From Globisporangium splendens (Eukaryota; Oomycota; Peronosporomycetes; Pythiales; Pythiaceae), in NCBI GenBank assembly GCA_006386115.1, contig VFIW01000108.1, positions 62,001-126,000 on the forward strand: a stretch of 64,000 nucleotides of DNA, written 5' to 3'. The position numbers and the translations under genes are program-made. The notes below the pieces were generated by a model. It was not told the origin of the DNA. It was given only the letters and a program-made list of their open reading frames with translations, and made no database searches. Of the stretch, positions 1-11,204 are shown piece by piece (the first letter of the stretch is position 1; each line of letters opens with the position of its first letter).

Positions 1-233
1 GCGCGATCGAGGAACACGATCGCGAGCTCCAGGACGCCTGCCAAATGGTGCATCATCCCGAAACGCGTATACTGGCGGCGCATAACCTCGAGAAACCGGT
101 CGTGTGTCGCTGGCGGCAATAACTTCGAGAGCATCGCGTTCTCCAAGTTGATCTACGGCAGCGGCTGTGTGACCTCCATGACGTACGTCCACTTTTTCGC
201 CTCTTGGTCAGCAACTGGATCCGTCGACTCCAT
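1..233 (-). CDS. Partial unknown protein, runs off window; in-frame TAG
   Basis: The minus strand carries an ATG at 233, then 26 codons (MESTDPVADQE...), then a TAG at 155-153. The same frame then continues open to the window edge (INLENAMLSKLLPPATHDRF, then a hydrophobic LAGVLELAIVFLD). The continuity suggests one gene interrupted by a nonsense codon. Alternatively the first 26 codons are an upstream ORF and translation starts at the ATG at 134-132. No GT-AG intron of plausible length keeps the frame. The hydrophobic end suggests a membrane protein, but I do not recognise the family. The coding call rests only on amino-acid composition and frame continuity. Confidence 0.35.
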
Positions 234-570
234 CGTCGCGCGACGTCTCTCGCAAAGTCCGAGCCCAGGTTTTGACGTCACATTACGGAGAACGAAAGCT
301 GCTCGAGTCGCCTTTCTTCTTCGTGATCGCTCCAAACTTGCGCTTGGTCCGAATTTCTGCCTGTGTCCAAAGCCGCCTCCCTTTTTTAGATGTGGGTCCA
401 CTTTTCAGCTTCAAAATACCTTTCTGGCGAGCGAGAGATACATACACTTGACCTGGCACACTGAGGAGCAAGACGCAACACAAAACCGCACAGAAACACA
501 ACGCGTAAAGCGAAAAACAAAAGTCACTCAGTTGAGTAAATATCTCTAACAACACCGTCGGCGCTTCTCT
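234..570. other. Intergenic, no gene seen
   Basis: Short overlapping open frames occur on both strands without family resemblance. The stretch separates the partial gene at the window edge from the 3' end of the Sun-family methyltransferase region. Confidence 0.5.
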
Positions 571-711
571 TTATTCAGCAATAGCATTGGCTTTCCGGAT
601 CTTGGCGATGAACAAGCCGCTCGTGTTTTGCGCCGGTGTAAAGCGAGCCGTGCCAGCCAGTCGTCCTTCCTGTCGTTCAGTCCACAGACAGAATTTAGCG
701 TAGCTATTGCA
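571..711 (-). other. Conserved C-terminal segment of the Sun-family methyltransferase, beyond an in-frame stop
   Basis: Directly downstream of the TAA at 714-712 and in the same frame, the minus strand encodes a 46-residue segment ending in TSGLFIAKIRK and a stop at 573-571. A GLFIAK-type end is typical of the C terminus of NOL1/NOP2/Sun methyltransferases. A GTACGT donor at 741 and a TAG acceptor at 704 exist, but that intron would be only 38 bp and shifts the phase. The segment therefore looks like part of the gene cut off by a nonsense codon, a sequencing error, or an unrecognised splice. Confidence 0.5.
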
Positions 712-2164
712 TTAGTCCAGCTTTCTTGAGCACGAACGTACCTGACAAGGGATCCCCGTGCGATCGATCGGCAGCAGCGTCGCGCCAGGTTCGTCTTTCA
801 GAAACTCGCGCACAATGTCCTCGTTCTGCTTCACCGAGAGGCTGCACGTGCTATAAATCATCTCGCCTCCCGCTTTCAGCATCTTGAATCCGTTGCTAAA
901 GCGACAAAGAAACAAACCAAAGTGAGTCATGACAAACAACTACAAACACCACAGAAACCTAGATACTTTACCGGATCAACGCGTGCTGCAGCTTGAGGAT
1001 CCGCTCGATCTCGCTGTCGTTCAGGTGATTCTCGACGTAAGCCTTCCACTTCTCGAGCGAGTCATTCTTCTGGAGATGGCGGATCGAGCCGTCGTGCGTG
1101 CACTCAGCGTCCACGAGCACCTTGTCATACAGCGCAGCGTCGTGGACGACGTCTACCTTCGGTCGCTTGGCGTCACGTGCGCGCGCGCTCTTGTTCTTCC
1201 GCTTGCGCTGCTGCTGACCTCGCGCGCTGCCTCGCGCCGCGATCTCCTCGGTGTCGAGCACCGTCTCGATGTCCGCAAGCTGCTCGCACTCGGTCTTGGG
1301 GCCAATGTTAAACGTGCGACCGTCGGCGTGGAAGAGCCGACAGCGCCACGACGTCGCTGGCAACGATGGCGTGTCCTTCTCAGCTGCAGAATCGTGCCCA
1401 GAAATCTCCAATGTCTCCTTTTTCAAAGTCGCTTCTTCACTGGCGGCTGCAGTCTTCTTGATGAGTTTGTACTTGTGCACGAGCTGTTTGCACGCACCGA
1501 TGCGCTGTCTGGAGAAGTCGACGCCCGTGACGCTGCCGCTGAGCTCCAGCAGATCGGCCATCATCGTCAGCTTGGCGCCTGGCGCGCAGCACAGATCCAG
1601 AACGTGTTCGCCCGGCTGGATGTTGAGCAGCGTCACGGCGTACCCGGACGAGATGTCGATGCCGTACAGCTCGCCCTGTTTGTACAGATTGATGCGCGCG
1701 AGCGGCGTCGCCACGGGTAGCGAGTAGAAGCCCTGGAGCCACGCCACGGACGTCGGCTGCGTGTTCGCAATGCCCTCCTTCTCGAGACTCTGCACCACCA
1801 ACGCCACGACATCGGCTTCACTTAGTACACTGGAACCGCCATGCTGCTTCATACTGCGAATATACACACATGCACAATGAGTACGTACACACAGAGAGCG
1901 TGGTGCATATGAACATGCGTTTAATGCCTTTAAAACGCACCGGAAGAAGCGCTGCTCGTCGTCGTGGCCGTCGGGCTTGAGGAGGTCGCTGCGCTGGATG
2001 GCGTGCGCCGCGAGGAACGCGAGGAAGCCCGACGACTCCCACGTGGCCAGCGAGCACCACGCCAGAGCGCTCTGGTCACTGTCAGTAGCTACAGACTCTA
2101 AAGTAGCATTGGCGTCGTCCGTGGCGACCGCCACCGCGTCATTTGGTTGCGTGTTGTCCGCCAT
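712..2164 (-). CDS. NOL1/NOP2/Sun-family RNA (cytosine-5) methyltransferase
   Basis: The family methylates cytosine C5 in rRNA or tRNA using SAM. I place exons at 2164-1941, 1853-972 and 895-712, with introns of 87 bp (GTGCGT...CGCAG) and 76 bp (GTAAAG...TTTAG), giving 429 aa. Visible motifs are the SAM-binding DLCCAPGAKL, a motif IV region VLVDAECTHDGS and the motif VI STCSLS, whose Cys is catalytic in the family. Motif IV reads AEC where most members have a Pro-Cys, but the second Cys is kept. The start is the first ATG of the frame (MADNTQPNDA). The conserved C-terminal tail lies beyond a TAA and is listed separately, so the 3' end is uncertain. The substrate cannot be told from sequence. 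Confidence 0.85.
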
Positions 2165-2333
2165 TTGAGCTTGTCTGATTGCACAACATGAGTGGTGAAC
2201 GTAATTAGGGCATGTGACCTATTATTAGGACTAATTAGGACGACCAGATGGAAGAACATCGTTCGAGTTTCGACAATCTGAATTTGCAAAAAGACGAAAC
2301 ATGTGATCTTCACTGATTCTTCGACAGAGTGCT
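2165..2333. promoter_or_regulatory. 5' flank of the Sun methyltransferase
   Basis: AT-rich flank between the methyltransferase start and the decayed gag-like stretch. It must hold the methyltransferase promoter, but I recognise no defined element. Confidence 0.25.
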
Positions 2334-3709
2334 TTGGAGGTCAAAAGTACTCCAAGTGTCAGCAGCACGAGAAGCAGCGCTGAAAATGAAGACGAAGATC
2401 AGCAACCGAGCCTACTAGAAATGCTAGCCAACGTTGGAACTAGTACCGCGCCAAGCAGCACGGGCTCATCGCCATCCAAGCAGCCAAAATCAAGTTCGGC
2501 TATCAAGTCGTGTGTGAACCAATCGTCTCTTGCAGCGGCTCACAGCTCAATGCGATTCCAACGGTGTCAGACTCACGGGAAACTTGACGTCTCGCTCGTT
2601 TAGGCGAAGTAGAGCCCAAAACGCAAATGCAGATCCAAAACTGAGTACACAGCGGATTCTAGACCGAGGTGGCTGGAGTTTATCTACTATGAACAAGGGC
2701 TTCACATACATCGTCAGTACAACCCATGAAGATCAAAGGTGGCAAGAACACTGAGTGGATGAAATCACGACGAGCAGGCCAAATTGCCGGATTTTTCGAA
2801 CTCTGGCGACGGCACAGTAACACGTGTGGTGATGCTCCAAGACAAGCTCTTTGCGCATGCGCTTGGCGTGGACACGGTCCATCGTCTTCGAGCGGATGTC
2901 ATTGAAGTGTTTGCTGCACCAGCTATTTTGAACTATCCAGAAATGCCACAACAGCATCCATCCAGCATGCATGTGAGAAAAATGAAATCAAAAATGGTCG
3001 ATTTAGCAATCTCCGAAAGTGAGATCAAGTGCTGGGCACTTTCCATTCGTGCCGGGATGCTTCCGCACGTCCCAGTTCCTGAGTCCGCATCAAGCGCCGA
3101 TCCCGACAATCCGTGCGTGCGTCCAATCACGACCAGCAAGACTTGATGCGCGAGCTCGTTAAACAGAACAACGAGCTCGTGCATCAAAACCAGCAGCGTC
3201 CTCGAACAGTTGCATCGATTGACAACAAGCTCACTTCGACTGACCTCTCCTTTCCCGCTGCTGTTGGAGCTTCTGCTGACACGGATACAATGCTGGAGCC
3301 AACCAGTTTGGCAACGGCTGAGCAAGAAAGAGAAAGTCAAGTAAAAAGAGCCTTCGTGCAGTTTGGTACGAGTGGTATGCAGGAAAACTCTGGGAGAATC
3401 ACACAAGTCGCCAGCGTTTTCACGACGCAAAAATTGTTGTGGCATTCACGAAGATTTTCTTGCCTGTTGGCTTTGACGTCGTCAATGTCAACGTCCTCGA
3501 AATCGGAGCGGCTGTGGAACAGAACATACTCTCTTAAGTCAATTGGCAGCTCTGCCAGGTCGCTTGGTGCAATTGTTGTGGCGCTCAAGCAGCAGCATCG
3601 CAAAGGAAACCTCAACGCTTATATTGAACGGTTCAATGCGCTCGAAAGCAACAGAAGCATCGTCGATGCAACACCGGATTCTGCTCGCTGTCCCCTGTAT
3701 TCCAGCTAG
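2334..3709 (+). pseudogene. Decayed gag-like retroelement remnant
   Basis: A chain of overlapping plus-strand open frames changes frame several times: 2334-2603, 2530-2754, 2784-3146 and 3113-3709. The third and fourth join smoothly across a frameshift near 3110-3146. The last frame begins with a Gln/Asn-rich heptad-like stretch (ELVKQNNELVHQNQQ) and ends with GNLNAYIERFNALES, which resembles the capsid-like part of retrotransposon gag proteins. No protease, reverse transcriptase or long terminal repeat is visible nearby. Assignment to gag is tentative. The decay (multiple frameshifts) is directly visible. Confidence 0.35.
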
Positions 3710-4575
3710 CCTGGTCTTAAAGTAATGCATGGCATCTGTATAACATAAATCATCAATGCAATCGGTCAGGTTCCACAAAATCCCGTATATTTCACATACG
3801 AGCATGAACGCGCACCATGCCGATGTTGCCGCGTCCTCCATGCGCTCAACTACAGCGCACTGCATTCCCCGACCAACTCCACGACGTCGTCCGGCGTCTC
3901 TTCATTCTATTGCATCCCTTCGCAGCGCTATGCGCATGCATCATCGCTGCAAACGATCAGTTCCCGAAAATCCACACATTTTGCGAACGAGCATGACGCC
4001 AATGTCGTCATCTTACCTTGACACACTTGGGCGAATAGAGAGGTTGGAGGTTCCGTACAAAACAACAGCATGCAAGGGATTCTGTCCCCAATTCCAGTTG
4101 GTTCGGGGCAGTCCGAACCCTGTCCGGATTGTCCGGATGGTCGCGATGTGGAAGTACTGTGGACGTGCAGCAGTTCGGTATTTCCTCAAAAGTGTTTGTA
4201 CAGTTTCCGTTGTTGCATGATGCAGAAGGCAACCTGATTACGTCTGAGCGGGTTTCACAGCGACAAGCCTCTCAAAAAGAATGACTTGCCGCTGGCACAA
4301 ATGTATACCAACCAAGCACTGTATCAATTACAGTAGAGCTGCACACAATAAATAATATCGAGGAGGGGATCATCTGTCTGCAAGATGTGCGATTCATCAC
4401 GTATGGCAGGGTCCATCACCCAACACTTTTCGCAAGCAGATGATAGGATGAGAACGGCTGCGGCAAATACTTTTGAGAGCCACGGCACTCCCTTCAAGCA
4501 GATGCGATCTACCCGAGCAGCTCCGCATTCGTGAAAACGCCGCAAGACGCACACACCGACAGAGAGACGAACAAG
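3710..4575. other. Gene-free stretch with remnant-like frames
   Basis: No convincing gene. Two short segments, near 3775-3810 and 3960-3995, look like weakly diverged direct copies (AAATCC...CGAGCATGA...CGC), possibly tandem remnants of the preceding gag-like element. The last ~80 bases contain the leader of argininosuccinate lyase. Confidence 0.3.
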
Positions 4576-6053
4576 ATGAGCGCCGCACCGCAGAAGGAGG
4601 AGAAGAAGCTCTGGGGTGGCCGGTTCCGCGGCAAAGTGGACCCCGTGATGGACAAGTTCAACGAGTCGCTCTCGGTGGACAAGCGCATGTGGCAGGCGGA
4701 CCTCGAGGGCTCGCAGGCGTACGCACAGGCGCTCGAGAAGAGCAGCGTGCTCACGGCCGCCGAAGCCAGCGAGATCGTCGCGGGTCTCGAGCGCGTCAAG
4801 GAGGAGTGGGCACAGGGCCAGTTCGTCGTCAAGGAGGGCGACGAAGACATCCACACGGCCAACGAGCGCCGTCTGACCGAACTCATCGGCAGCGTCGGCG
4901 GCAAGTTGCACACTGGCCGCAGCCGCAACGACCAGGTCGCGACGGATGTGCGCATCTACATGAAGAGCGTCATCGCTGTGATCCAAGACGCGTTGAAGGA
5001 GCTCATTGGCTCGGCGAACCAGTTGGCCGAAGCCAACATTGAGTTGCTCATGCCGGGCTTCACGCACTTGCAACCGGCGCAGCCGATCCGCTTCTCGCAC
5101 TGGGTACTCTCCCACGTCACCGCGTTGCTTCGGGACGCCGACCGTCTTACGGACTTGACCAAGCGCGTCGACGTGCTGCCGCTTGGAAGCGGTGCGCTTG
5201 CAGGCAACTCGTTTGGTTTGGACCGTGAAGCGCTCGCTAAGTCGCTCGGGTTCAGCAAGATCACGCCCAACAGTCTCGACGGCGTCTCGGACCGCGACTT
5301 CATTGCCGAGTTCCTCTTCTGGGCGTCGATGCTCATGGTGCACTTCTCGCAGCTCTCGGAAGATCTGATCATCTACAACACGCTGGTACGTCAAAGCCCT
5401 TTACGAATGTTGGATTTTGTATGATCCCATTGCTGACAAATTTGTTTGTGCTGCCTACTATTATATAGAAATTCGTGACGATGGCCGATGCGTACAGCAC
5501 GGGCAGCAGTCTGATGCCGCAGAAGAAGAACCCGGATGCTCTCGAGCTGCTCCGTGGCAAGACCGGCACCGTCATTGGTCGCTTGAACGGCTTCATGGTG
5601 ACGCTGAAGGGTCTCCCACGTTCGTACAACAAAGATCTGCAGGAGGACAAGACGGCGCTCTTCGATGTGATCGACACGATCCAGGACTGCATCCAGATCG
5701 CGACGGGCGTGCTGGCCACGATGACCCCGCACGGCGACAAGATGCGCTCGTTCCTCGTCACGGAGATGCTCGCGACCGACTTGGCCGAGTACCTCGTGCG
5801 CAAGGGTGTTCCATTCCGTGAGACCCACCACGTCGCCGGCGCCGCCGTGCGTCTCGCCGAGGACAAGCGCAAGTCGCTGAACGAACTGACCTTCGAAGAG
5901 CTCTCGTCGCTGCATGACAAGTTTGAGCTCGACGTGCTCGAGGTCTGGAACTTTGACGTCAGCGTCGAGCGCAAGAACGTGACCGGCGGCACGAGCAAGA
6001 GCGCTGTGGAGAAGCAGATCGCCGACGTCAAGCAGTGGCTCAGCAGCGCCTAA
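4576..6053 (+). CDS. ASL: Argininosuccinate lyase
   Basis: The enzyme cleaves argininosuccinate into arginine and fumarate, the last step of arginine synthesis; it acts as a homotetramer. Exons are 4576-5385 and 5469-6053, with an 83-bp intron (GTACGT...TATAG), giving 464 aa, the usual family length. Visible signatures are HTGRSRNDQ (residues 112-120), the catalytic His164 in GFTHLQPAQP, and the fumarase/ASL signature GSSLMPQKKNPD (282-293), whose flexible serine loop holds the catalytic Ser. The first exon is opened by MSAAPQKEEKKLWGGRF; an in-frame ATG 15 codons upstream (4531) is possible but adds a residue stretch unlike the family. No missing key residue was seen. Confidence 0.97.
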
Positions 6054-6436
6054 ACCTATTTGTTTTCTTTTCCCACTTTAACTCTACAAACATGAATGGC
6101 TTTATGCACCTTCCATGATCTTTAAGTCGCCAAGATCACATCTGAAACTTACCCATAACATAGTGATCCTTGCTACCAGAGTTTGGCACCGAGCTATTTG
6201 TTTTGAGCTTGCGTATCCACACGAAGCTCCATGTGCCTTAGAAACCATCAAATGGTTGGAGAAGGTGATTGCGACGTCCACACCAGCCATGCCTTCATGT
6301 AATAGATAGCACACCCACGGAGCTGTTTGCATAAAGAACGTCGTCATTCAATTGCAAACTACCTCATCCTTTTCTCGTTCTATCTGCCACAGCTCAGTTG
6401 GCATTCTCCTTCCACTTTGCACCAACGTCCGCATGC
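6054..6436. other. Intergenic between convergent ASL and bS21m
   Basis: AT-richer spacer holding the 3' regions of the two converging genes. No gene is recognised in it. Confidence 0.5.
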
Positions 6437-6851
6437 TTAGAAACCACTGCATAGATACGCACACACAACATGTGAGTGGTCAGCTCCTATCAATATCCAC
6501 ACAAAAAACAATAGCAATCAATAGCAGCAGCCCAGTAACGTACGCCTTCTTTCGTCGCAGGATGAAGTCGATCATGGAGCCGATCTTGCGGTTGGCGTGG
6601 CGGATCGTCTGCTCCTCCACTTTTCGCTTGCGCTTCTGCCATTTCTTTTCGTGGAAGCGTTTGAGCGCGAGCGTGCGCATGATGCCGTCCTCGTTCATCA
6701 CGCCGTGCAGGCGCGACGCCACGCGCTCCGGGTCGTGGCCCTCGCGCACCTGGATGTACAGCGAGCGCGTCGTCGTCGTGTTCGCAGCCGCGGGGGCGCG
6801 CGCCGGTGCCGCGAGCGAGCGGCCCGCGTTGCGCAGCAGAGCAGACATCAT
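6437..6851 (-). CDS. Mitochondrial small-subunit ribosomal protein bS21m
   Basis: The bacterial-type S21 protein of the mitochondrial ribosome. After an Ala/Arg-rich presequence (MMSALLRNAGRSLAAPARAP...), consistent with mitochondrial import, the S21 fold is visible as LYIQVREG, ALKRFHEKKWQKRKRK and HANRKIGSMIDFILRRKK. I splice 6851-6544 to 6446-6437 (97-bp intron, GTACGT...TGCAG), so the last three codons are Gly-Phe-stop and the protein is 105 aa. Without splicing the frame runs to 6480 and adds a hydrophobic tail (GLLLLIAIVF) foreign to S21. The spliced form is therefore preferred. The gene converges with argininosuccinate lyase. Confidence 0.85.
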
Positions 6852-7144
6852 CTTCGTGTCTCGTTCCGTTCCCGAAAATGGAGGGTCTCCAAGCCACGCT
6901 CCTGCTTCTGATTTCTCGGTAGTCTAACTGAAGATGAAAATAGCGTGGTACCACGCTAATCTAATGCCGCTGTATTAGGTACCGAGAAGCGTTTGACTGC
7001 TGAGTAGTCGAATAGAACACAATCACTCAAATAGTGTGTCATTCCCCGGATACTTAGTTCGATTAGGGCAGCGCAAGTCTCTGTGTGGCACGAAGGGGGA
7101 TCATTTACAGAAGGAGGCGATCATATAGAACGACAGGGAAGAAG
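6852..7144. promoter_or_regulatory. Divergent promoter region between bS21m and GET3
   Basis: The two genes are transcribed away from each other across about 290 bp, so both promoters must lie here. No specific element is recognised. Confidence 0.4.
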
Positions 7145-8372
7145 ATGGCGGACGCAGTGACCGACGTGCCCGAGGCAAGCCTGCGCAACCTCGTGACGCA
7201 GCAGTCGCTGCGCTGGATCTTCGTGGGCGGCAAGGGTGGCGTGGGCAAGACCACCACCTCCTGCTGCCTCGGCATCCGCCTCGCGCTCGAGCGCGAAAAG
7301 GTGCTCATCGTGTCCACGGACCCGGCGCACAACCTCAGGTACAAGACACAAAGAAGGGGGATTTGCATGCGCGCTTGTAACAGGGAGTATACTGACACTG
7401 TGTGCACGTGGATGTGATAGTGATGCGTTTGGACAGAAATTCACGCGCGAGCCAACGCTCGTGAACGGCTTCACGAACCTCGCCGTCATGGAGATCGACC
7501 CGAACGTCGACGTGTGTCTTTTACATCTTTCTCTAATGCTCTGTTACCTTTCATGACAGTTAGATCGCTAATAATGTGGTGTATACGCATGCTGATAGTT
7601 GGAAGAGATGAATGCCGACGGCGTGCAAGACAACTCCGGCATGGCGTCGTTCATGAAGGACCTGACGAACTCGATCCCGGGCATCGATGAAGCCATGAGC
7701 TTCGCGGAGCTCATGAAGCAGGTGCAGAACATGGACTACTCGGTGATCGTGTTCGACACGGCGCCCACGGGCCACACGCTGCGGCTGCTGAGCTTCCCCA
7801 CGGCGCTCGACAAGGCGTTCGACAAGATCCTGTCGCTCAAGAACCAGTTCTCGGGCATGTTCTCGCAGGTGTCGGCGCTGCTCGGCGGCGCGCTGCCGTC
7901 ACAGGAGATGCTGCTCGGCAAGCTGGAGCAGACGCGCGAGGTGATCCAGAAGGTCAACACGCAGTTCAAGGACCCCGAGCGTACGACGTTCGTGTGCGTG
8001 TGCATCCCCGAGTTCCTCTCGCTCTACGAAACGGAGCGTCTCGTTCAGGTGTGTTGTCGAGGCATTTACAAAAGACCTAGGTTGCGTGGTGCTAATCGTT
8101 GTGCTTTTGTATATGATCAGGAACTGACGAAGTACGACATTGACGTGCACAACGTGGTCGTGAACCAAGTGCTGTACCCGGAGACCGACTCGACGTGCAA
8201 GAACTGCAATGCGCGCCAGAAGATGCAGCAAAAGTACATTGACCAGATCTACGACCTGTACGAGGACTTCCACGTCGTCGAGATGCCGCTGCTGAACGAG
8301 GAAGTGCGCGGTGTGCCGTCGCTGCGCGCTTTCTCGGAGCACCTGCTCACGCCCTACGAGCCAAACCAGTAG
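7145..8372 (+). CDS. GET3: GET3/ASNA1 tail-anchored protein targeting ATPase
   Basis: Cytosolic homodimeric ATPase that shields tail-anchored membrane proteins and delivers them to the GET1/GET2 receptor on the ER. Four exons (7145-7338, 7421-7511, 7599-8048, 8121-8372) separated by introns of 82, 87 and 72 bp give 328 aa. The deviant Walker [10 protein letters not shown] lies at residues 29-37, followed by [12 protein letters not shown] (switch I type), [11 protein letters not shown] (switch II type), and the zinc-binding CKNC at 271-274 that bridges the dimer. The Met-rich substrate-groove helix region ([11 protein letters not shown]) is present. Splice phases all agree with the family sequence. 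No oddity seen. Confidence 0.96.
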
Positions 8373-8452
8373 AGATTAAGAGGCAGAAGACAATGCAGAT
8401 GGCAAGGAGGCTGTAGATGGAGTAAGCTGCAGCCACATATAAAAGGTTTTCT

Positions 8453-9373
8453 TTAATCGCTGTCACTGTATTGCGCGACGAGACTCGTCAGCACGGGCTT
8501 GGTCTTGGTCTTCTTTGCCGCTGTCGCTTTCTTCTTCTTGTCGCCCGCGCCATCGCTCTTCTTCTTGACAATCACAGACAGCTTCGGTGCGGTCGTCTCT
8601 TTTTTCTCGGCTGCCACTGGTTTGTTGCCAAATCCTGTTACTCTTGTTGTGTCATCATTCGTCTGTGTAGTGGTATTGTCGCCATTCTGAGCCGCTGAAG
8701 ATGTCGCGACGCTGCTCTGGATGCTGCCGTTGCCATCTACTTTCTGCTTCTTCTTCTGCTGAAACACCAGTTTGGCCTGCAGCATGTCTTCCTCCAGCTG
8801 TCGCTCCTCCTCCTCCTTCGAGACGGCGCCTGTTTGTTGCTGCGCGTGCTGCTGCAGCAGCGCGTCTGTATCGATCTTGGCGTGGCGCTGGTTGATGGCC
8901 TTGATCTCGTCGAGCGCGTCCAGGATGTCCATCTCGCGCTTCGAGTCGAGCGTGCGGTTCTCGAGCGCCTTCATCGAGTCGCCCTTCTCTTCGTCCTCGC
9001 GCTTCTGGTGCGCAGCCTCCTCTTCGTCCTCGTGCTCACGCCAAGGCTCGAAGTTGCGCACGCAGCCGTGCTCGGCCACATAGTCGCCACGCTTCGGGTC
9101 GGTCTTGAACGTGATCTCCTGCGAGCATGTGACGCACTTGATGTAGAAGCGGAAGATGCGGATGCCGTGGTACGTCTCCTCCGTCACCTCCTCCTTGCGC
9201 GAGTTGAACTTCTTGCCGCGGTACATGTACTCGCCGCACGTGCTGCACTGGATGGAGAACGGCAGCATCATGCGCACCTCGATCTGCTCGTTCTTGGGCC
9301 GCTTGCGTCGCGGCACGAGCGACGGGTCGAAGTCCGGCGGGAAGTACTTGTTCAGCACCTTGCGCTCGCCCAT
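8453..9373 (-). CDS. YJU2: YJU2/CWC16-type splicing factor (CCDC94-like)
   Basis: Spliceosomal factor that joins the Prp19-associated B* complex and helps the first splicing step. Single exon, 306 aa, from MGERKVLNKYFPPDFDP, the family's characteristic start. The frame is open further upstream, but that extension is Cys/His-rich noise. The N-terminal domain has a zinc knuckle with C43, C46, C80 and C83 (IQCSTCGEYMYRGKKFNSRK, then IKCVTCSQ) and the conserved TDPKRGDYVAEHGC and NFEPW. The C-terminal half is Lys/Glu/Gln-rich, disordered and likely coiled-coil, as in homologs. The gene converges with GET3, leaving about 80 bp between stops. Confidence 0.94.
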   Translation of the reverse strand: MGERKVLNKYFPPDFDPSLVPRRKRPKNEQIEVRMMLPFSIQCSTCGEYMYRGKKFNSRKEEVTEETYHGIRIFRFYIKCVTCSQEITFKTDPKRGDYVAEHGCVRNFEPWREHEDEEEAAHQKREDEEKGDSMKALENRTLDSKREMDILDALDEIKAINQRHAKIDTDALLQQHAQQQTGAVSKEEEERQLEEDMLQAKLVFQQKKKQKVDGNGSIQSSVATSSAAQNGDNTTTQTNDDTTRVTGFGNKPVAAEKKETTAPKLSVIVKKKSDGAGDKKKKATAAKKTKTKPVLTSLVAQYSDSD

Positions 9374-11204
9374 CTTGCTGCCTTCTGCTTCTTGCTTGTG
9401 TGTGTCTGCGTGTGAATGGAAAATGGAGGGGGCACAAATATGAATCAGTTTGCAAGGGCAAAACAAAACATAACATTTGCAAAACACAAGTGTACACGCT
9501 ACATCAAATTTAGCAAAATCAAATTAGACTTCACTGTACCGGCAGTTCAAGACAATACCGTACACAAACCGGTTTGAGATGCCGGTATGTTGCAACAGCG
9601 GACTAATCCACATCTTGGTTTTGTGCATTTCGCACATTTCGAGTCGCCTTGCTGTTGTTGTCATAACTGGCGCTCCCCATCCATTTGGTAATCACGCGTC
9701 GTTTACAATTGCCTGCTGCAGATCGTCTTGTAGATCTTTTTGAGGTGCCTCAACTCGCTGACCGATCGAGTGGATGCTTCCAGGTGTCGGTCGTTGGCTT
9801 GAGTTCGCATTTGGAAACACGCAGTTTGTGGCTTGGAAAAGGCGGTTGAACTCGAGGGGCTGCACCCAAGAATCTATCTGTTGCACCCACGTGCACGCCT
9901 GCTTTTTAAGAGCCGTAACCGAGTTGGAATTATTGAGTGGTGTATTTCTGCGTTGCCGCAAGCGCGCCATTCCACAGAAGATCTCACTGCAGCCATCTTC
10001 ACTGGTTGTTGCAGCTGCTGATGCTGCTGGTCCACACACTCAAAACCCTATTGCAAGTTGATGTTTGCTTGTCTGTCATGTCCAACGTGCAGTGCAAAGG
10101 ATCATTTGGAATATAAAAAGAGGTGCAGGCGTCCGACCCTGCGGTTGTTTTGAACGACTGCGCTGGTGCGGTTGCGCGACACGTACTGTAGGTACCGACG
10201 GTCAATACATGGGTGACGTTGATTGCGGTGCACTGCCACTTGTAAATCTGTAAATGGAGACCTGCACCACCAGATTCTCGCTTGTATTGCTGCCGCTTGT
10301 TGCTTGTCAACAAATAAGGCTGTTTGAAGTTGCACTGTGCGACTTGCAACAACATGCTCATCAAAGAGAGGTTACGCACGTGTGTACAGATCCGGATGCG
10401 AAAACAAAAGTGGGTTACGTCACCACCTCGTGTGGTTTCTGGGGGTCACTCTGTGCAGACCCCGAGTTGCAATGCTGGAGCTGAGCGTGCATGTCGAGGG
10501 CACGACATGAGGAAGGTTGCACCTGGCGTCCCGGCCCCATCTTGCTGGTCAAGCCTCTGGTCACAGAGCGGGTTACGCGTTCAAGCTTTTGCTGTTTCTC
10601 GCGCGTCTGGCGTTGAGTTCGGCTCGGCACTGCGCACATCTACCACCCGCACTCCCATTTCGTACCAACGAGACAAAACAAAAAGGGACTCCAACCCTCG
10701 GGATTACCCGCAAGTGCTCAGTCAGGACTGCGCGTTTCTCCGCAAATAAGGACAGAAGCGGGGGATTGGCGCAAAGGTTTTCCCCGCCTCGCGATGCAGA
10801 CCCACCCGGCCCACTTTTATTCGATTCCGCAGGTCCATTCGCCTGCATTTGTGTGTGCGGGTTGTGGCTGGCATCCCTGTTTGTGTGGGCAGTGCGGAGG
10901 GATGACTCTCAAAAGCTGAAACCACCGGGCGAGATGACTGACTTCTTGCAGGCTTTCTTGCAAGTCAAGCCCTACCCCCATGCCGATTTCCCGTCTGGTC
11001 TCCCACTACACCCTCCTCTTCAGAGACCCTCCCCCCTCACCACCACCACACTTTTCGCTGCCGTTCATTCTCCAACTGCTCGTCCGCGCAACACCTGCAG
11101 CAACGAACGACAAAAACAAGTCGACAAGGCTTTCAGCAAACAACTTTTGCGTGTTTGCTTGCTTTTCGACAACAGAGCGTGACCCTCTTTCTCCTCCAGT
11201 CAGC
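9374..11204. other. Long spacer between YJU2 and ALAS, no convincing gene
   Basis: About 1.8 kb. Short overlapping frames on both strands show no family resemblance. The last ~200 bases are CT-rich (cctcccccctcaccacc-type) and probably form the ALAS 5' leader. No tRNA or repeat recognised. Confidence 0.45.

Noticed and set aside
704..741. 38-bp intron in the Sun methyltransferase
   Set aside because: Shorter than any other intron here (64-109 bp) and breaks the reading phase.
4324..5394. 356-codon minus-strand open frame across argininosuccinate lyase
   Set aside because: Antisense shadow of exon 1; no motif.
10980..11204. ALAS start at the ATG at 10980
   Set aside because: The added 75 residues come from CT-rich leader and do not look like a presequence; the start at 11205 begins a typical one.
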